Assembly (NCBI GenBank): GCA_965115995.1
Contig: OZ220472.1
Span: 1,674,001-1,738,000, forward strand
Reading direction: 5' to 3'
Length of the DNA stretch: 64,000 bases
Source: Poriferisodalis sp026713105
Lineage (GTDB): Bacteria > Actinomycetota > Acidimicrobiia > Acidimicrobiales > Poriferisodalaceae
Shown: positions 17,245 through 26,196 of the stretch, in pieces
Layout of the letters: each line of letters starts with the position of its first letter
How positions within the stretch are numbered: the first letter of the stretch is position 1
Program-made: the position numbers and the translations under genes
The notes under the pieces: generated by a model
Told to the model about the DNA's origin: nothing
The model's input: the letters and a program-made list of their open reading frames with translations, nothing else
The model's database searches: none

Positions 17245-18384
17245 CTAGCCGCCGCTCGCGGCGGTTATGGTCGACTCGGGCACTCCGGCGGCCTTGGCGC
17301 CGCCGCAGATGCTCTCCCACGTCTCGGCGGGCAGCGTGATGCCGTTGGCCATGCGGTGCTGGCGACGCTCGTGCTCGACGTCGCCAGGCAGCTTCACCGC
17401 CTGGTCGGGATCGATTGCCGCCGCCTCGTAGAACCAGTCGAGATAATCGGCCGCGATCCCGTTGTAGCCATCGTCGGTCTCACCGACTGCGGCATCGATC
17501 TGGGCCGGGTCGACGTACACCGAGAGCATGCCGTTCGCAAAACGAATCCGGCGCGGGCCCGCTGTGCCCGTGCCGGTGAGCGCACCGGCCAGCAGCTCGC
17601 ACATCACCGAGATGCCCGAGCCCTTGTGCTCCCCCATCGCCCGCAGCGCTCCGGGGCCGTCCATCGAATTCGGCCGCTGGCCCTCTTCGAACGTGTAGAG
17701 CACCCGCGGGTCGCCGGTGATCTCGCCGTCGCCTGACACCAGCGCGTTCTCCGGCACGGCCGGACCGCCGTGCAGCGCGACCATCGCCTTGCCCTCGGCC
17801 ACCACCGACGTGGCGAAGTCGTGGATGACGGGCCGGCGACCGGCGACCGGGGCTCCGTATGCACACGGGTTGGTGCCCATGCGCCGCGCCTTGGCACCGA
17901 ACGGAGCTACCAGCCGGCTGTTGGCGACGTTCACGAAGTGCACCGAGACGAGCCCCTGTGCGGCAGCCATCTCGGCGTACTCGCCGATGCGACCGAGGTG
18001 CCCGGCATTGCGCAGCCCCATGACCGCTACGCCCAGCTCCTTGCAGCGCTCGATGCCCATCGCCACCGCAGCAGGACCGACGGTCTGGCCCATGCCGTAC
18101 TGACCGTCCACGAGCATCAGCGCACCCGAGTCGATCAGCACCTTGAGTTCCTGGTCGGCGAGCTGAACGCCGTTGGCCAGCAGATCGACATACAACGCTG
18201 AGCGGATCACGCCGTGGCTGTCGTGTCCGGCGAGGTTGGCGCCCACAAGGCTGCGGCCGATTCGCTCGGATTCGGCATCCGAGCACGCAGTGTGACGGAA
18301 GATCTCGGCAATGAAGCCGGCCAGGCGTTCATGGTAGATGACCACGGGCTCGCCGGTGTCGGTCGTCGTCTGCTCTTCGCTCAT
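17245..18384 (-). CDS. malate/L-lactate dehydrogenase family (Ldh_2) oxidoreductase
   Basis: A 379-residue NAD(P)-dependent dehydrogenase of the Ldh_2 (YlbC/ComC-like) family, which oxidises or reduces 2-hydroxyacids and does not use a Rossmann fold. Core blocks are GHDSHGVIRS (with the catalytic His), GQTVGPAAVAMGIERCK, VAVMGLRNAGHLGRIGEYAE, MGTNPCAYGAP, VIHDFATSVVAEGK and EHKGSGISVMCELLAGALTG. The ATG at 18384 (MSEEQTT) fits the family; the frame stays open antisense far upstream, but this is compositional. It is divergent from the TcuA-like flavoprotein. Confidence 0.9.
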   Translation of the reverse strand: MSEEQTTTDTGEPVVIYHERLAGFIAEIFRHTACSDAESERIGRSLVGANLAGHDSHGVIRSALYVDLLANGVQLADQELKVLIDSGALMLVDGQYGMGQTVGPAAVAMGIERCKELGVAVMGLRNAGHLGRIGEYAEMAAAQGLVSVHFVNVANSRLVAPFGAKARRMGTNPCAYGAPVAGRRPVIHDFATSVVAEGKAMVALHGGPAVPENALVSGDGEITGDPRVLYTFEEGQRPNSMDGPGALRAMGEHKGSGISVMCELLAGALTGTGTAGPRRIRFANGMLSVYVDPAQIDAAVGETDDGYNGIAADYLDWFYEAAAIDPDQAVKLPGDVEHERRQHRMANGITLPAETWESICGGAKAAGVPESTITAASGG

Positions 18385-18480
18385 CGCGGCAGCGTACGTC
18401 GCGCACCGACCGGGTTCCCGCCTGGGCGCCGTTCGGGCCACGGCTTCGCCTATCGGCTCAGCCTCATAGGCTCGCCCGGC

Positions 18481-20001
18481 GTGAATCAGCCTCCGAGCGC
18501 GCCGCCGCCTCAGCACTCGCAGCACTTCGACGTGGTGGTCATAGGAGCGGGCAACGCGGCCATGTGCGCTGCCCTGGCCGCACACGAAGGCGGCGCACGG
18601 GTGCTTGTTCTCGAGCGGGCGCCCGAGGCCGAAGCCGGCGGGAACAGCCGCTTCACTGCCGGTGCGATCCGCTTCGCCTACGACGGCGTCGAGGACTTGC
18701 GGGCGTTGATGCCCGACCTCACCGACACCGAGGTCGAGATGACCGACTTTGGCACCTACACCGAAGAGGAGTTCTACGCCGATCTCGGCCGGATCACTGA
18801 CTACCGGTGCGATCCCGAGCTGGCAGACACGCTCGTCACACGCAGCAAGGACACCTTGCTGTGGATGGCAAGCCACGGCGTGCGATTCGCACCGATCTGG
18901 GGCCGTCAAGCCTTCAAGGTGGATGGGCGCTTCACGTTCTGGGGTGGCCTCACCGTGGAATCCGTCGGCGGCGGCGAGGGTCTCGTGGAGTCCCTGCGGG
19001 CGGCGCTGGCTCGGAACGGCATCGACTTGTGGCACGAAGCAGCAGGGCGCTCGCTGCTGACCGACGACCGTGGCGCAATCCGGGGCGTTCGCGTGCGTCG
19101 CGAGGGCCGCGTCACCGACGTCGAGTGCGATGCGGTGGTGCTGGCGGCCGGCGGCTTCCAAGCGAACGCCGAGTGGAGAACCCGATACCTCGGTCCCGGC
19201 TGGGACCTGGCCAAGGTGCGCGGCACCCGCTTCAACACCGGCGACGGCATCGCCATGGCGCTCGACATCAGCGCCATGCCCTATGGCAACTGGAGCGGCG
19301 CCCACGCAGTCGCCTGGGACTACAACGCCCCGGAGTTCGGCGACCTCGCTGTCGGCGACGGCTTCCAGAAGCACAGCTACCCGTTCGCGATCGTGCTGAA
19401 CCAGGATGGCAAGCGTTTCCTGGACGAAGGCGCCGACTTCCGCAACTACACCTACGCCCGCTACGGCCGCGAGATCCTGGCCCAGCCCGGTCACTCGGCT
19501 TGGCAGGTGTTCGATGCCAACACTGATCACCTGCTGCGCGACGAATACCGCATCCGACAGGTCACCAAGGTCACCGCTGACAGCATCGAAGAGCTCTGCG
19601 CTCGCATGGACGACGTGCACACCGAGGGCGCGCTGGCGACCATCGCCGAATTCAACGCTGCGGTCGACCGCAGCGTCGCGTTCGACCCCAACGTGCTCGA
19701 CGGCCGCCGCACCTGTGGCCTCAGCCCCGACAAAACCAACTGGGCGATGCCGATCGAGACGCCACCGTTTGCTGCCTACCGGGTCACGTGCGGGCTGACA
19801 TTCACCTTCGGCGGCCTGCGCATCGACGAAACCGGGTGCGTGATGGACACCGATCTGCAACCGATCGAGGGCTTGTATGCGGCGGGCGAGCTGGTCGGCG
19901 GCTTGTTCTACGGCAACTACCCAGGCGGATCGGGTCTCTCCGCAGGCGCAGTGTTCGGCCGTCTGGCAGGAAGCTCGGCTGCTGCGCACGCGGCCAGCTG
20001 A
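18481..20001 (+). CDS. FAD-dependent oxidoreductase, TcuA/fumarate-reductase flavoprotein-like
   Basis: A 506-residue flavoprotein of the succinate dehydrogenase/fumarate reductase flavoprotein group, closest in layout to tricarballylate dehydrogenase TcuA and 3-ketosteroid dehydrogenases. Features: FAD-binding FDVVVIGAGNAAMCAALAA, GGNSRFTAGAIRF, VVLAAGGFQAN, and the C-terminal GLTFTFGGLRID..LYAAGELVGGLFYGNYPGGSGLSAG cluster (FAD/active site). It starts at GTG 18481, about 20 residues before the dinucleotide motif; the open frame upstream overlaps the divergent Ldh_2 gene and is discarded. Clustering with a hydroxyacid dehydrogenase and isocitrate dehydrogenase suggests tricarboxylate or steroid-type substrates, but that is inference. 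Confidence 0.87.
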   Translation: MNQPPSAPPPQHSQHFDVVVIGAGNAAMCAALAAHEGGARVLVLERAPEAEAGGNSRFTAGAIRFAYDGVEDLRALMPDLTDTEVEMTDFGTYTEEEFYADLGRITDYRCDPELADTLVTRSKDTLLWMASHGVRFAPIWGRQAFKVDGRFTFWGGLTVESVGGGEGLVESLRAALARNGIDLWHEAAGRSLLTDDRGAIRGVRVRREGRVTDVECDAVVLAAGGFQANAEWRTRYLGPGWDLAKVRGTRFNTGDGIAMALDISAMPYGNWSGAHAVAWDYNAPEFGDLAVGDGFQKHSYPFAIVLNQDGKRFLDEGADFRNYTYARYGREILAQPGHSAWQVFDANTDHLLRDEYRIRQVTKVTADSIEELCARMDDVHTEGALATIAEFNAAVDRSVAFDPNVLDGRRTCGLSPDKTNWAMPIETPPFAAYRVTCGLTFTFGGLRIDETGCVMDTDLQPIEGLYAAGELVGGLFYGNYPGGSGLSAGAVFGRLAGSSAAAHAAS

Positions 20002-20028
20002 GCCGGCGGGCGGTAGCGTCGAATCGCT

Positions 20029-22320
20029 ATGTCGATGACCTCCTCGCCCCCCAACACGAGCTCTGCCAGCACTGGCTCGAAGCTCGTCTACACCCACACC
20101 GACGAGGCGCCAGCGCTGGCGACGTACTCGCTGCTGCCGATCATCACGGCGTTCACCGATGCGGCCGGCGTCGAGGTCGAGACGCGCGACATCTCGCTCG
20201 CTGGCCGCATCATCGCGGCGTTTGCCGACACGCTCGAGCCCCACCAACGCAGGGGCGATGCACTGGCCGAGCTCGGCGAGTGGACCCAGGATCGTGATGC
20301 CAACATCATCAAGCTGCCGAACATCTCCGCATCGGTCCCCCAGATCAAGGACGCCATCGCCGAGCTGCAAGCAGCGGGTTATGCGGTGCCCGACTACCCC
20401 GACGACCCCGCCGATGCTCCCGAGCAGGAGATCCGCGAGCGCTACGACCGCGTGAAGGGCTCGGCAGTGAACCCGGTGCTGCGCGAGGGCAACTCTGACC
20501 GTCGCGCTCCCCGCGCTGTCAAGGAATACGCCCGGCAGTACCCCCACTCGATGGGAGCTTGGTCGCCGCAGAGTCGCACCCATGTGGCGACGATGTCCGA
20601 CGGCGACTTCCGCTCCAACGAGCAGTCGGTCACCGTGGGGGAAGCCGGCTCGCTGAGCATCGAGCACGCGGACGGCGAGGGCAACGTGAGGCTGATGCGC
20701 AAAGTGCCGGTGGACGCAGGCGAGGTGGCCGACTCCACCTTCATGTCGGCTGTCGCGCTGCGCAAGTTCCTTGACGCTCAGATCGAAGATGCCCGTTCGA
20801 GCGGGGTGCTGTTCTCGCTGCACCTCAAGGCCACGATGATGAAGGTCTCGGACCCGATCGTGTTCGGTCACGCCGTGCGGGCGTTCTTTGCGCCGGTGTT
20901 CGACCGGCACGGCGAGGTGCTGGCCGATGCAGGCGCCGATCCCAACGATGGCTGGGCCAACGTGCTGGCCGCCGTCGAATCGCTGCCTGCCGAGGTGCGC
21001 GACGCCGTCAAGGCCGACATCGCTGCGACGCTCGACGAGCGGCCAGCTCTGGCCATGGTCGACTCCGATCGCGGCATCACCAACTTGCACGTGCCCAGCG
21101 ACGTCATCGTGGACGCGTCCATGCCGGCCATGATCCGAGCCTCCGGCCAGATGTGGAATGCCCAGGGCGACCAGCAGGACACCAAGGCGGTCATCCCAGA
21201 CTCGAGCTACGCCAGCGTGTTCCAAGCCGTGATCGACGACTGCCGTGCCAACGGTGCCTACGACCCCACGACCATGGGCTCGGTGCCCAATGTCGGCCTC
21301 ATGGCCCAGAAGGCCGAGGAGTACGGCAGCCACGACAAGACCTACGAGGTCGATGTCGCAGGAACCATGCGGGTCGTGTCCGAATCCGGCGAAGTGCTCA
21401 TGAGCCACGAGGTCGAAGCCGGCGACATCTGGCGGATGTGCACCACCAAGAACGCAGCGATCTCCAATTGGGTGGATCTGGCCATCGAGCGCGGGCAGCT
21501 CACCGGGGCGGCTGTGGTCTTCTGGCTCGACGCAGACCGGCCCCACGACGCGCAGCTCATCGGCAAGGTCGGTGCCCGACTGGCCGAGCGGCAGGGCACC
21601 GACGCCTCGATCGGCGAGCTCGACCTACGCACGCTGGCACCGGCGGATGCCTGCCGTTTCTCGCTGGAGCGCATCCGCCGCGGACTCGACACCATCTCGG
21701 TCACCGGCAACGTCCTGCGCGACTACAACACCGACCTGTTCCCGATCCTCGAGCTGGGCACCTCGGCCAAGATGCTCTCGGTTGTGCCGCTCATGGCCGG
21801 CGGCGGGCTCTTCGAGACGGGGGCCGGTGGCTCGGCACCCAAGCACGTCCAGCAGATGGTGGCCGAGAACCACTTGCGCTGGGACAGCCTGGGAGAGTTT
21901 CTTGCACTCGCGGTGTCGCTCGAGCACCTCGCCCGGATTGCCGAGAATCCCGCCGCGCAGCTGCTGGCCGACACGCTCGACGCCGCCATCGGCACCTGGC
22001 TCGCTGAAGGCCGTGCGCCCAGCCGCCGGGTGAACGAGCCCGACAACCGCGCCAGCCACTTCCACCTCGCGAAGCACTGGGCCGACCAGATGGCCAACCA
22101 GGGCACCGACGCCGAGTTGGCCGAGCAGTTCGCACCGCTCGCCGCGGCTCTCGCCGGCAACGAGCAGCAGATCCTCGCCGAGATGGTGGACTGCCAAGGC
22201 GATCCGGTTGAGCTCGGCGGCTACTACCTGCCCGACCCCGCGCTGGCTGAGGCTGCCATGCGGCCGAGCCCCACGTTCAACGACATCCTCGACCGTTTTC
22301 GCACCGGCTCGGCGGGCTGA
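20029..22320 (+). CDS. icd: NADP-dependent isocitrate dehydrogenase, monomeric type
   Basis: A 763-residue monomeric IDH, the form common in actinobacteria and some proteobacteria and unrelated in length to the 420-residue dimeric enzyme. It oxidatively decarboxylates isocitrate to 2-oxoglutarate in the TCA cycle with NADP+. Blocks recognised are LPIITAFTDAAGVEVETRDISLAGRI (in parts), IIKLPNISASVPQIKDAI, GSAVNPVLREGNSDRRAP, LFSLHLKATMMKVSDPIVFG, DTISVTGNVLRDYNTDLFPI and LGTSAKMLSVVPLMAGGGLFETGAGGSAPKHVQQ (in parts). Starts at 20029 and 20035 are both possible. It follows the flavoprotein by 27 bp and ends convergent with argG. Confidence 0.96.
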   Translation: MSMTSSPPNTSSASTGSKLVYTHTDEAPALATYSLLPIITAFTDAAGVEVETRDISLAGRIIAAFADTLEPHQRRGDALAELGEWTQDRDANIIKLPNISASVPQIKDAIAELQAAGYAVPDYPDDPADAPEQEIRERYDRVKGSAVNPVLREGNSDRRAPRAVKEYARQYPHSMGAWSPQSRTHVATMSDGDFRSNEQSVTVGEAGSLSIEHADGEGNVRLMRKVPVDAGEVADSTFMSAVALRKFLDAQIEDARSSGVLFSLHLKATMMKVSDPIVFGHAVRAFFAPVFDRHGEVLADAGADPNDGWANVLAAVESLPAEVRDAVKADIAATLDERPALAMVDSDRGITNLHVPSDVIVDASMPAMIRASGQMWNAQGDQQDTKAVIPDSSYASVFQAVIDDCRANGAYDPTTMGSVPNVGLMAQKAEEYGSHDKTYEVDVAGTMRVVSESGEVLMSHEVEAGDIWRMCTTKNAAISNWVDLAIERGQLTGAAVVFWLDADRPHDAQLIGKVGARLAERQGTDASIGELDLRTLAPADACRFSLERIRRGLDTISVTGNVLRDYNTDLFPILELGTSAKMLSVVPLMAGGGLFETGAGGSAPKHVQQMVAENHLRWDSLGEFLALAVSLEHLARIAENPAAQLLADTLDAAIGTWLAEGRAPSRRVNEPDNRASHFHLAKHWADQMANQGTDAELAEQFAPLAAALAGNEQQILAEMVDCQGDPVELGGYYLPDPALAEAAMRPSPTFNDILDRFRTGSAG

Positions 22321-22350
22321 AGCCCGATATAGCCGCCACGGCGCGGCAGC

Positions 22351-23757
22351 TCAGCTGTCGAGCTCGGCCACACCGCCGGGACCGAGCCGGCCCGACTCCC
22401 GGTAGGCAGCGAGTTTCGCTCGGCTGTCGGCGATGTCCAAGTTGGCCATGGTGAGCTGCCCGATCCGGTCCGTCGGGCCGAATGCCGCGTCCTCGACGCG
22501 CTCCATCGAGAGCCGATCGGGCTCGTAGGTCAGCCCCTCGCCGATGGTGTCAAGCACCGAGTAGTCGTCGCCGCGGCGGAGCCGCAATGTGACCTCGCCG
22601 GTGACGCCCGAGCCGACCCAGCGCAGCAGCGAGTCGCGCAGCATGAGCGCTTGGGGGTCGAACCAGCGCCCCTCATAGAGCAGCCGGCCCAGCCGGCGCC
22701 CCATCGTGCGGTAGTTCTCGAGCGTGGCCTCGTTGTGGATCCCGGACAGCAGCCGCTCATAGGCAATGTGCAGCAGCGCCATGCCCGGGGCCTCGTAGAT
22801 GCCTCGCGACTTGGCCTCGATCACCCGGTTCTCGATCTGGTCGCTCATGCCGAGACCGTGTCTCCCGCCAACTGCGTTGGCTTCGAGCACGAGCGCCACG
22901 TGGTCGCTGCCCTGTGCGCCCGCCGCGGCAAACTCACGATCGCCGATCGCGACCGGCCAGCCGGCCTCGAACCGGACGGTCACGTCCTCAGGCTCGATGT
23001 CAGTCGCTGGGTCCCAATGGGCGACGCCCATGATCGGCTCGACGATCTCCATCGAGGTCGCCAAGTCCTCCAGGCTCTTCGCCTCGTGGGTCGCGCCCCA
23101 GATGTTCGCATCGGTCGAATAGGCCTTCTCGGTGGGATCCCGGTACGGCAGGCCACGAGACACCAAGAACTCGCTCATGCCCGCACGACCGCCGAGCTCG
23201 TCGACGAACGCAGCGTCCAGCCACGGCTTGTAGACGCGCAGCTCGGCGTTCACGAGCAGGCCGTAGCGGTAGAAGCGCTCGATGTCATTGCCCTTGTACG
23301 TCGAGCCGTCGCCCCAGATGTCCACGCCGTCTTCGGCCATGGCGGCCACCAGCATCGTGCCGGTCACTGCCCGTCCGAGCGGCGTGGTGTTGAAGTACGT
23401 GCGTCCCGCCGTCGAGATGTGAAACGCACCGCACTGCAGCGCCATCAGGCCCTCTCGCACGAGCGCAGCCCGGCAGTCCACCAGGCGCGCTGCGCGAGCG
23501 CCGTAGTCCAGCGCCCGCTGCGGAACGCTCGACAGATCCGGTTCGTCGTACTGGCCGAGATCGGCCGTGTAGGCGCACACCAGCGCGCCACGCTCGTTCA
23601 TCCACGCAACCGCCGCCGAGGTGTCGAGCCCGCCCGAAAAGGCGATGCCCACCCGCTCACCCACCGGCAGCTCCGCCAGCACCCGCGCGCCGCTCGCGGC
23701 CGCGGCCGGCGGCGAGGTCGTGTCCGGTGGGCCAGTTGAGGCAGGACTGCTCGACAT
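22351..23757 (-). CDS. argG: argininosuccinate synthase
   Basis: ATP-dependent ligation of citrulline and aspartate to argininosuccinate in arginine biosynthesis. The N-terminal N-type ATP pyrophosphatase motif is VGIAFSGGLDTSAAVAWM (S-G-G-L-D-T-S). GDGSTYKGNDIERFYRYG, STDANIWGATHEAK and NAVGGRHGLGMSDQIENRVIEAKSRGIYEAPG (in parts) are typical of the longer E. coli-like class. From ATG 23757 (MSSSPAST) the protein is 468 residues; an upstream ATG at 23796 would add 13. It is divergent from an M20 peptidase that may also belong to arginine metabolism. Confidence 0.95.
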   Translation of the reverse strand: MSSSPASTGPPDTTSPPAAAASGARVLAELPVGERVGIAFSGGLDTSAAVAWMNERGALVCAYTADLGQYDEPDLSSVPQRALDYGARAARLVDCRAALVREGLMALQCGAFHISTAGRTYFNTTPLGRAVTGTMLVAAMAEDGVDIWGDGSTYKGNDIERFYRYGLLVNAELRVYKPWLDAAFVDELGGRAGMSEFLVSRGLPYRDPTEKAYSTDANIWGATHEAKSLEDLATSMEIVEPIMGVAHWDPATDIEPEDVTVRFEAGWPVAIGDREFAAAGAQGSDHVALVLEANAVGGRHGLGMSDQIENRVIEAKSRGIYEAPGMALLHIAYERLLSGIHNEATLENYRTMGRRLGRLLYEGRWFDPQALMLRDSLLRWVGSGVTGEVTLRLRRGDDYSVLDTIGEGLTYEPDRLSMERVEDAAFGPTDRIGQLTMANLDIADSRAKLAAYRESGRLGPGGVAELDS

Positions 23758-23948
23758 GGGGCATAACGGTACGGCCTCAGTCGTCAAGGCCTGCATCGTG
23801 GTGAACCCACTTCGATGAACCCAGTCTCGCCATTGGGATCACGCAATGTCGGCGATCTGCGCCGTTCACTGGGTTCGCCAGATGGCAAGCCCTCATTCGC
23901 GGCACCGCCACTGTGCTGCGCGTACGCTCCGCCACGAAGGGGTGACTC

Positions 23949-25133
23949 ATGAGCGACGGCACAGCGACCGGCACCACTGGCGGCACAGCAACCGGCCAGT
24001 CCATCGCAGAGCTGCTGAGCGAGATGGTGCGCATCCCCAGTGTCAACCCGATGCACCATGGCCCACGATCGGGCACCGTCGCCGAGGCCGACATGGCCAA
24101 CTGGGTCGCGGAGCGAGCAGCGGCGCTGGGCGCCGAGGTCGAACTGGACGAGATCGAGCCGGGACGTCCCAATGTGTACGCCCTGTTCGCCGGCCAGACC
24201 GAACGCATGCTTGCGGTGGATGTGCACCTCGACACGGTCGGCGTCGAGCACATGGAGGGCGACCCCTTCGACGGCCGCATCAGCGAAGAGCGCGTCTGGG
24301 GGCGGGGATCGGTCGATACCAAGGCGACTCTGGCCGTAGTGCTTGCCGTGCTCGGCGAGATGGCTGCTGGGGGTCGCCAGCCGATGTGCACCGTCGAGCT
24401 GGTCGGCACCATCTCCGAGGAGGGCGGCGGTCTGGCGGGCGCCTCGGCGTACCGCGACCGGCTGCTCGAACGCAACGAACGCCGCGAGCAGATCGTGGTC
24501 GCCGAACCAACCATGTGCGCACCGGTGTACGGCCACAAGGGCGGCCTCGGCCTCGAAGTCGAGGTGGAGGGGCGTGCGGCGCACTCCTCCAAACCCCACC
24601 TCGGCATCAATGCACTGTCAGCGGGCGCACGAATCGTCGCAGCGATCGATGCGGAGCAGGAACGGCTCGCGAGCCAGCACGAGGTCGGCGCACTCGGCGC
24701 CGGCACCGTGTCGGTCAACGAGATGAGTGGCGGACGGGCACGCAACATCGTGCCGGACCATTGCGAGCTCTACGTCGGGCGACGCATCGCCGACAGGGAG
24801 GACTACGAAATTGAATCCACCCGCCTCACTGAGCTGATTCGCGCCGCAGCCCTGCCGGCTCGCGTCAAGGTCCAACTGGCGAACGGGTTCGGCAGCAACG
24901 CGTTCTTCCAAGCGCCCGGCAGCGATCTCGTCGCCGCCCTGGCGGAAATGTCAGGCCACAGCCCCGCCGTTGCCGACTTCGGCACGAATGCCCTGCGCTA
25001 CGGCGAAGTCGCCGACCAGATCGTGGTGTTCGGCCCGGGTTCCATCGACCAAGCCCACCAAGCCATCGAATGGGTCGACATCTCTGAGCTGGAACGAGCG
25101 GCGGCCGTTTACCGCCACCTGCTCGCCCGCTGA
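23949..25133 (+). CDS. M20 family metallopeptidase / ArgE-DapE-like deacylase
   Basis: A 394-residue zinc aminoacylase of the M20 family. Metal and catalytic residues: His and Asp in VDVHLDTVGVEH, the bridging Asp in GRGSVDTKATLA, the general base Glu-Glu in TISEEGGGLAGAS, Glu in VVAEPTMCAPV and a C-terminal His in IDQAHQAIEW. The dimerisation lid spans about residues 200-310. Members include acetylornithine deacetylase and succinyl-diaminopimelate desuccinylase. Its divergent pairing with argG makes an ArgE-like role attractive but unproven. The ATG at 23949 has GAAGGGG upstream. Confidence 0.85.
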   Translation: MSDGTATGTTGGTATGQSIAELLSEMVRIPSVNPMHHGPRSGTVAEADMANWVAERAAALGAEVELDEIEPGRPNVYALFAGQTERMLAVDVHLDTVGVEHMEGDPFDGRISEERVWGRGSVDTKATLAVVLAVLGEMAAGGRQPMCTVELVGTISEEGGGLAGASAYRDRLLERNERREQIVVAEPTMCAPVYGHKGGLGLEVEVEGRAAHSSKPHLGINALSAGARIVAAIDAEQERLASQHEVGALGAGTVSVNEMSGGRARNIVPDHCELYVGRRIADREDYEIESTRLTELIRAAALPARVKVQLANGFGSNAFFQAPGSDLVAALAEMSGHSPAVADFGTNALRYGEVADQIVVFGPGSIDQAHQAIEWVDISELERAAAVYRHLLAR

Positions 25134-25199
25134 TCGGCCGAGCCGTTGCCGTAGCCCGAGTCGGTAGCCCGGGTCACGCAGCCGGGTCAGTCGCCTGGA

Positions 25200-25655
25200 T
25201 CAGCTGGGACGGGCCGAAATGAAGACCGGGATCTCGCGATCGGTCTTGGCCTGATATTCCGCGTAGGGCGAGAAGGCCTCAACGCACCGCTCCCACCACT
25301 CGTCACGCTCGGCGCCAGTGATCAGGCGCACTGTCGTCTCGAATGGCTCGGGCCCGTCCTGGATGAGCACCGTTGGATCGGCCATCAGGTTGTGGTACCA
25401 GCCTGGATGCGCCGGCGCGCCGCCCTTGGAACCGACGATCGCGTACTCGCCCTCGTGCTCGACACGCATCAGCGGGACCTTGCGCACCAAGCCGGTCTTG
25501 TGTCCCACGGTGGTCATCACGATGACCGGCAGCCCCGTATCGCGCAGCGTGTTCGCTTCGCTGCCCGAAGACGCCTCGTACGCGTCGGCCTGCTCCTTCA
25601 CCCAGTCCCATGTGCTGGGTCCGTATTCGCCGTCGAACTTCTCGCTGTGTGCCAT
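25200..25655 (-). CDS. nitroreductase/deazaflavin (F420)-dependent oxidoreductase, Ddn family
   Basis: A 151-residue protein of the DUF385/Ddn split-barrel family, whose characterised actinobacterial members use F420H2 to reduce quinones or nitroimidazoles. Typical blocks are LPVIVMTTVGHKTGLVRKVPL (in parts), EYAIVGSKGGAPAHPGWYHNLMADP (in parts) and VFISARPS at the end. ATG 25655 begins the family sequence (MAHSEKFDGEYGPSTWDW). The presence of fbiC in the same window supplies the cofactor. The natural substrate is unknown. Confidence 0.9.
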   Translation of the reverse strand: MAHSEKFDGEYGPSTWDWVKEQADAYEASSGSEANTLRDTGLPVIVMTTVGHKTGLVRKVPLMRVEHEGEYAIVGSKGGAPAHPGWYHNLMADPTVLIQDGPEPFETTVRLITGAERDEWWERCVEAFSPYAEYQAKTDREIPVFISARPS

Positions 25656-25727
25656 GGCCTGCAATCTACGGCCGCACGCCGACGTGCGTTCGCCTGTTGA
25701 CCGTCTGGCACGCCTACGATCCAAAGC

Positions 25728-26183
25728 GTGCAGATCATGTCCGCTCTGTTCATCGAGCACTTCGACATGCGGCAAGCCGCGGGCGGCGCCGCACGCATCG
25801 ACCTCGGTGGAGTCCATTTCTCGATGGCCGCGCCGGGTCCGTTCCCGGTGACCATCACACCGCACATGCTCGTGCTCGTCCGATGCCCCGAGACGCACAC
25901 CGGCCTCGCGGCACTGGAAGTGCGGTTCATGCGGGGCGACGAGCAGCTCGCGCGCAACGTGCAGCCGCTCAGCGTCGAGCCCGGCAAGTTCGGCTACAAC
26001 CTCGTCCAGGCCGAGCTGACCTTCGACGAGCCAACCACGATCGAGGCCCACTGCCGCGTCGATCAAGGCGACGCCGTGGTGATCCCGCTGACGATGAACC
26101 CACCCGCAGACGACCCCGAGGCAGCGGAGGAGCCTGCTGGCGCGGGCGGCTGGACCGGGACTCCGGCGGCCCAGAGCGGCTAG
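25728..26183 (+). CDS. conserved hypothetical protein, DUF6941-like
   Basis: A protein of 148-151 residues (GTG 25728 or ATG 25737). The beta-rich core (ALFIEHFDMRQ, ARIDLGGVHFSMAAPG, HMLVLVRCPETHTGL, ALEVRFMRGDE) resembles the small DUF6941 family of unknown function. The C-terminal 25 residues (PADDPEAAEEPAGAGG) are low-complexity and acidic. It precedes the FIST protein by 13 bp and is probably cotranscribed with it. I do not assign a function; the family match is from memory of its pattern. Confidence 0.55.
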   Translation: MQIMSALFIEHFDMRQAAGGAARIDLGGVHFSMAAPGPFPVTITPHMLVLVRCPETHTGLAALEVRFMRGDEQLARNVQPLSVEPGKFGYNLVQAELTFDEPTTIEAHCRVDQGDAVVIPLTMNPPADDPEAAEEPAGAGGWTGTPAAQSG

Positions 26184-26196
26184 GCGCCGATCAGCG

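Noticed and set aside
17245..21546. A 1433-codon open frame on the minus strand running from the Ldh_2 gene through the antisense of the flavoprotein and icd
   Set aside because: Only the part to 18384 shows family homology. The remainder is antisense to two well-identified genes and is open because of GC-driven third-position bias.
23817..23876. Inverted repeat GAACCCAGT / ACTGGGTTC between argG and the M20 gene, considered as an ArgR site
   Set aside because: Arms are only 9 bp with a 42-base spacer and do not match an ARG box; expected by chance in GC-rich DNA.
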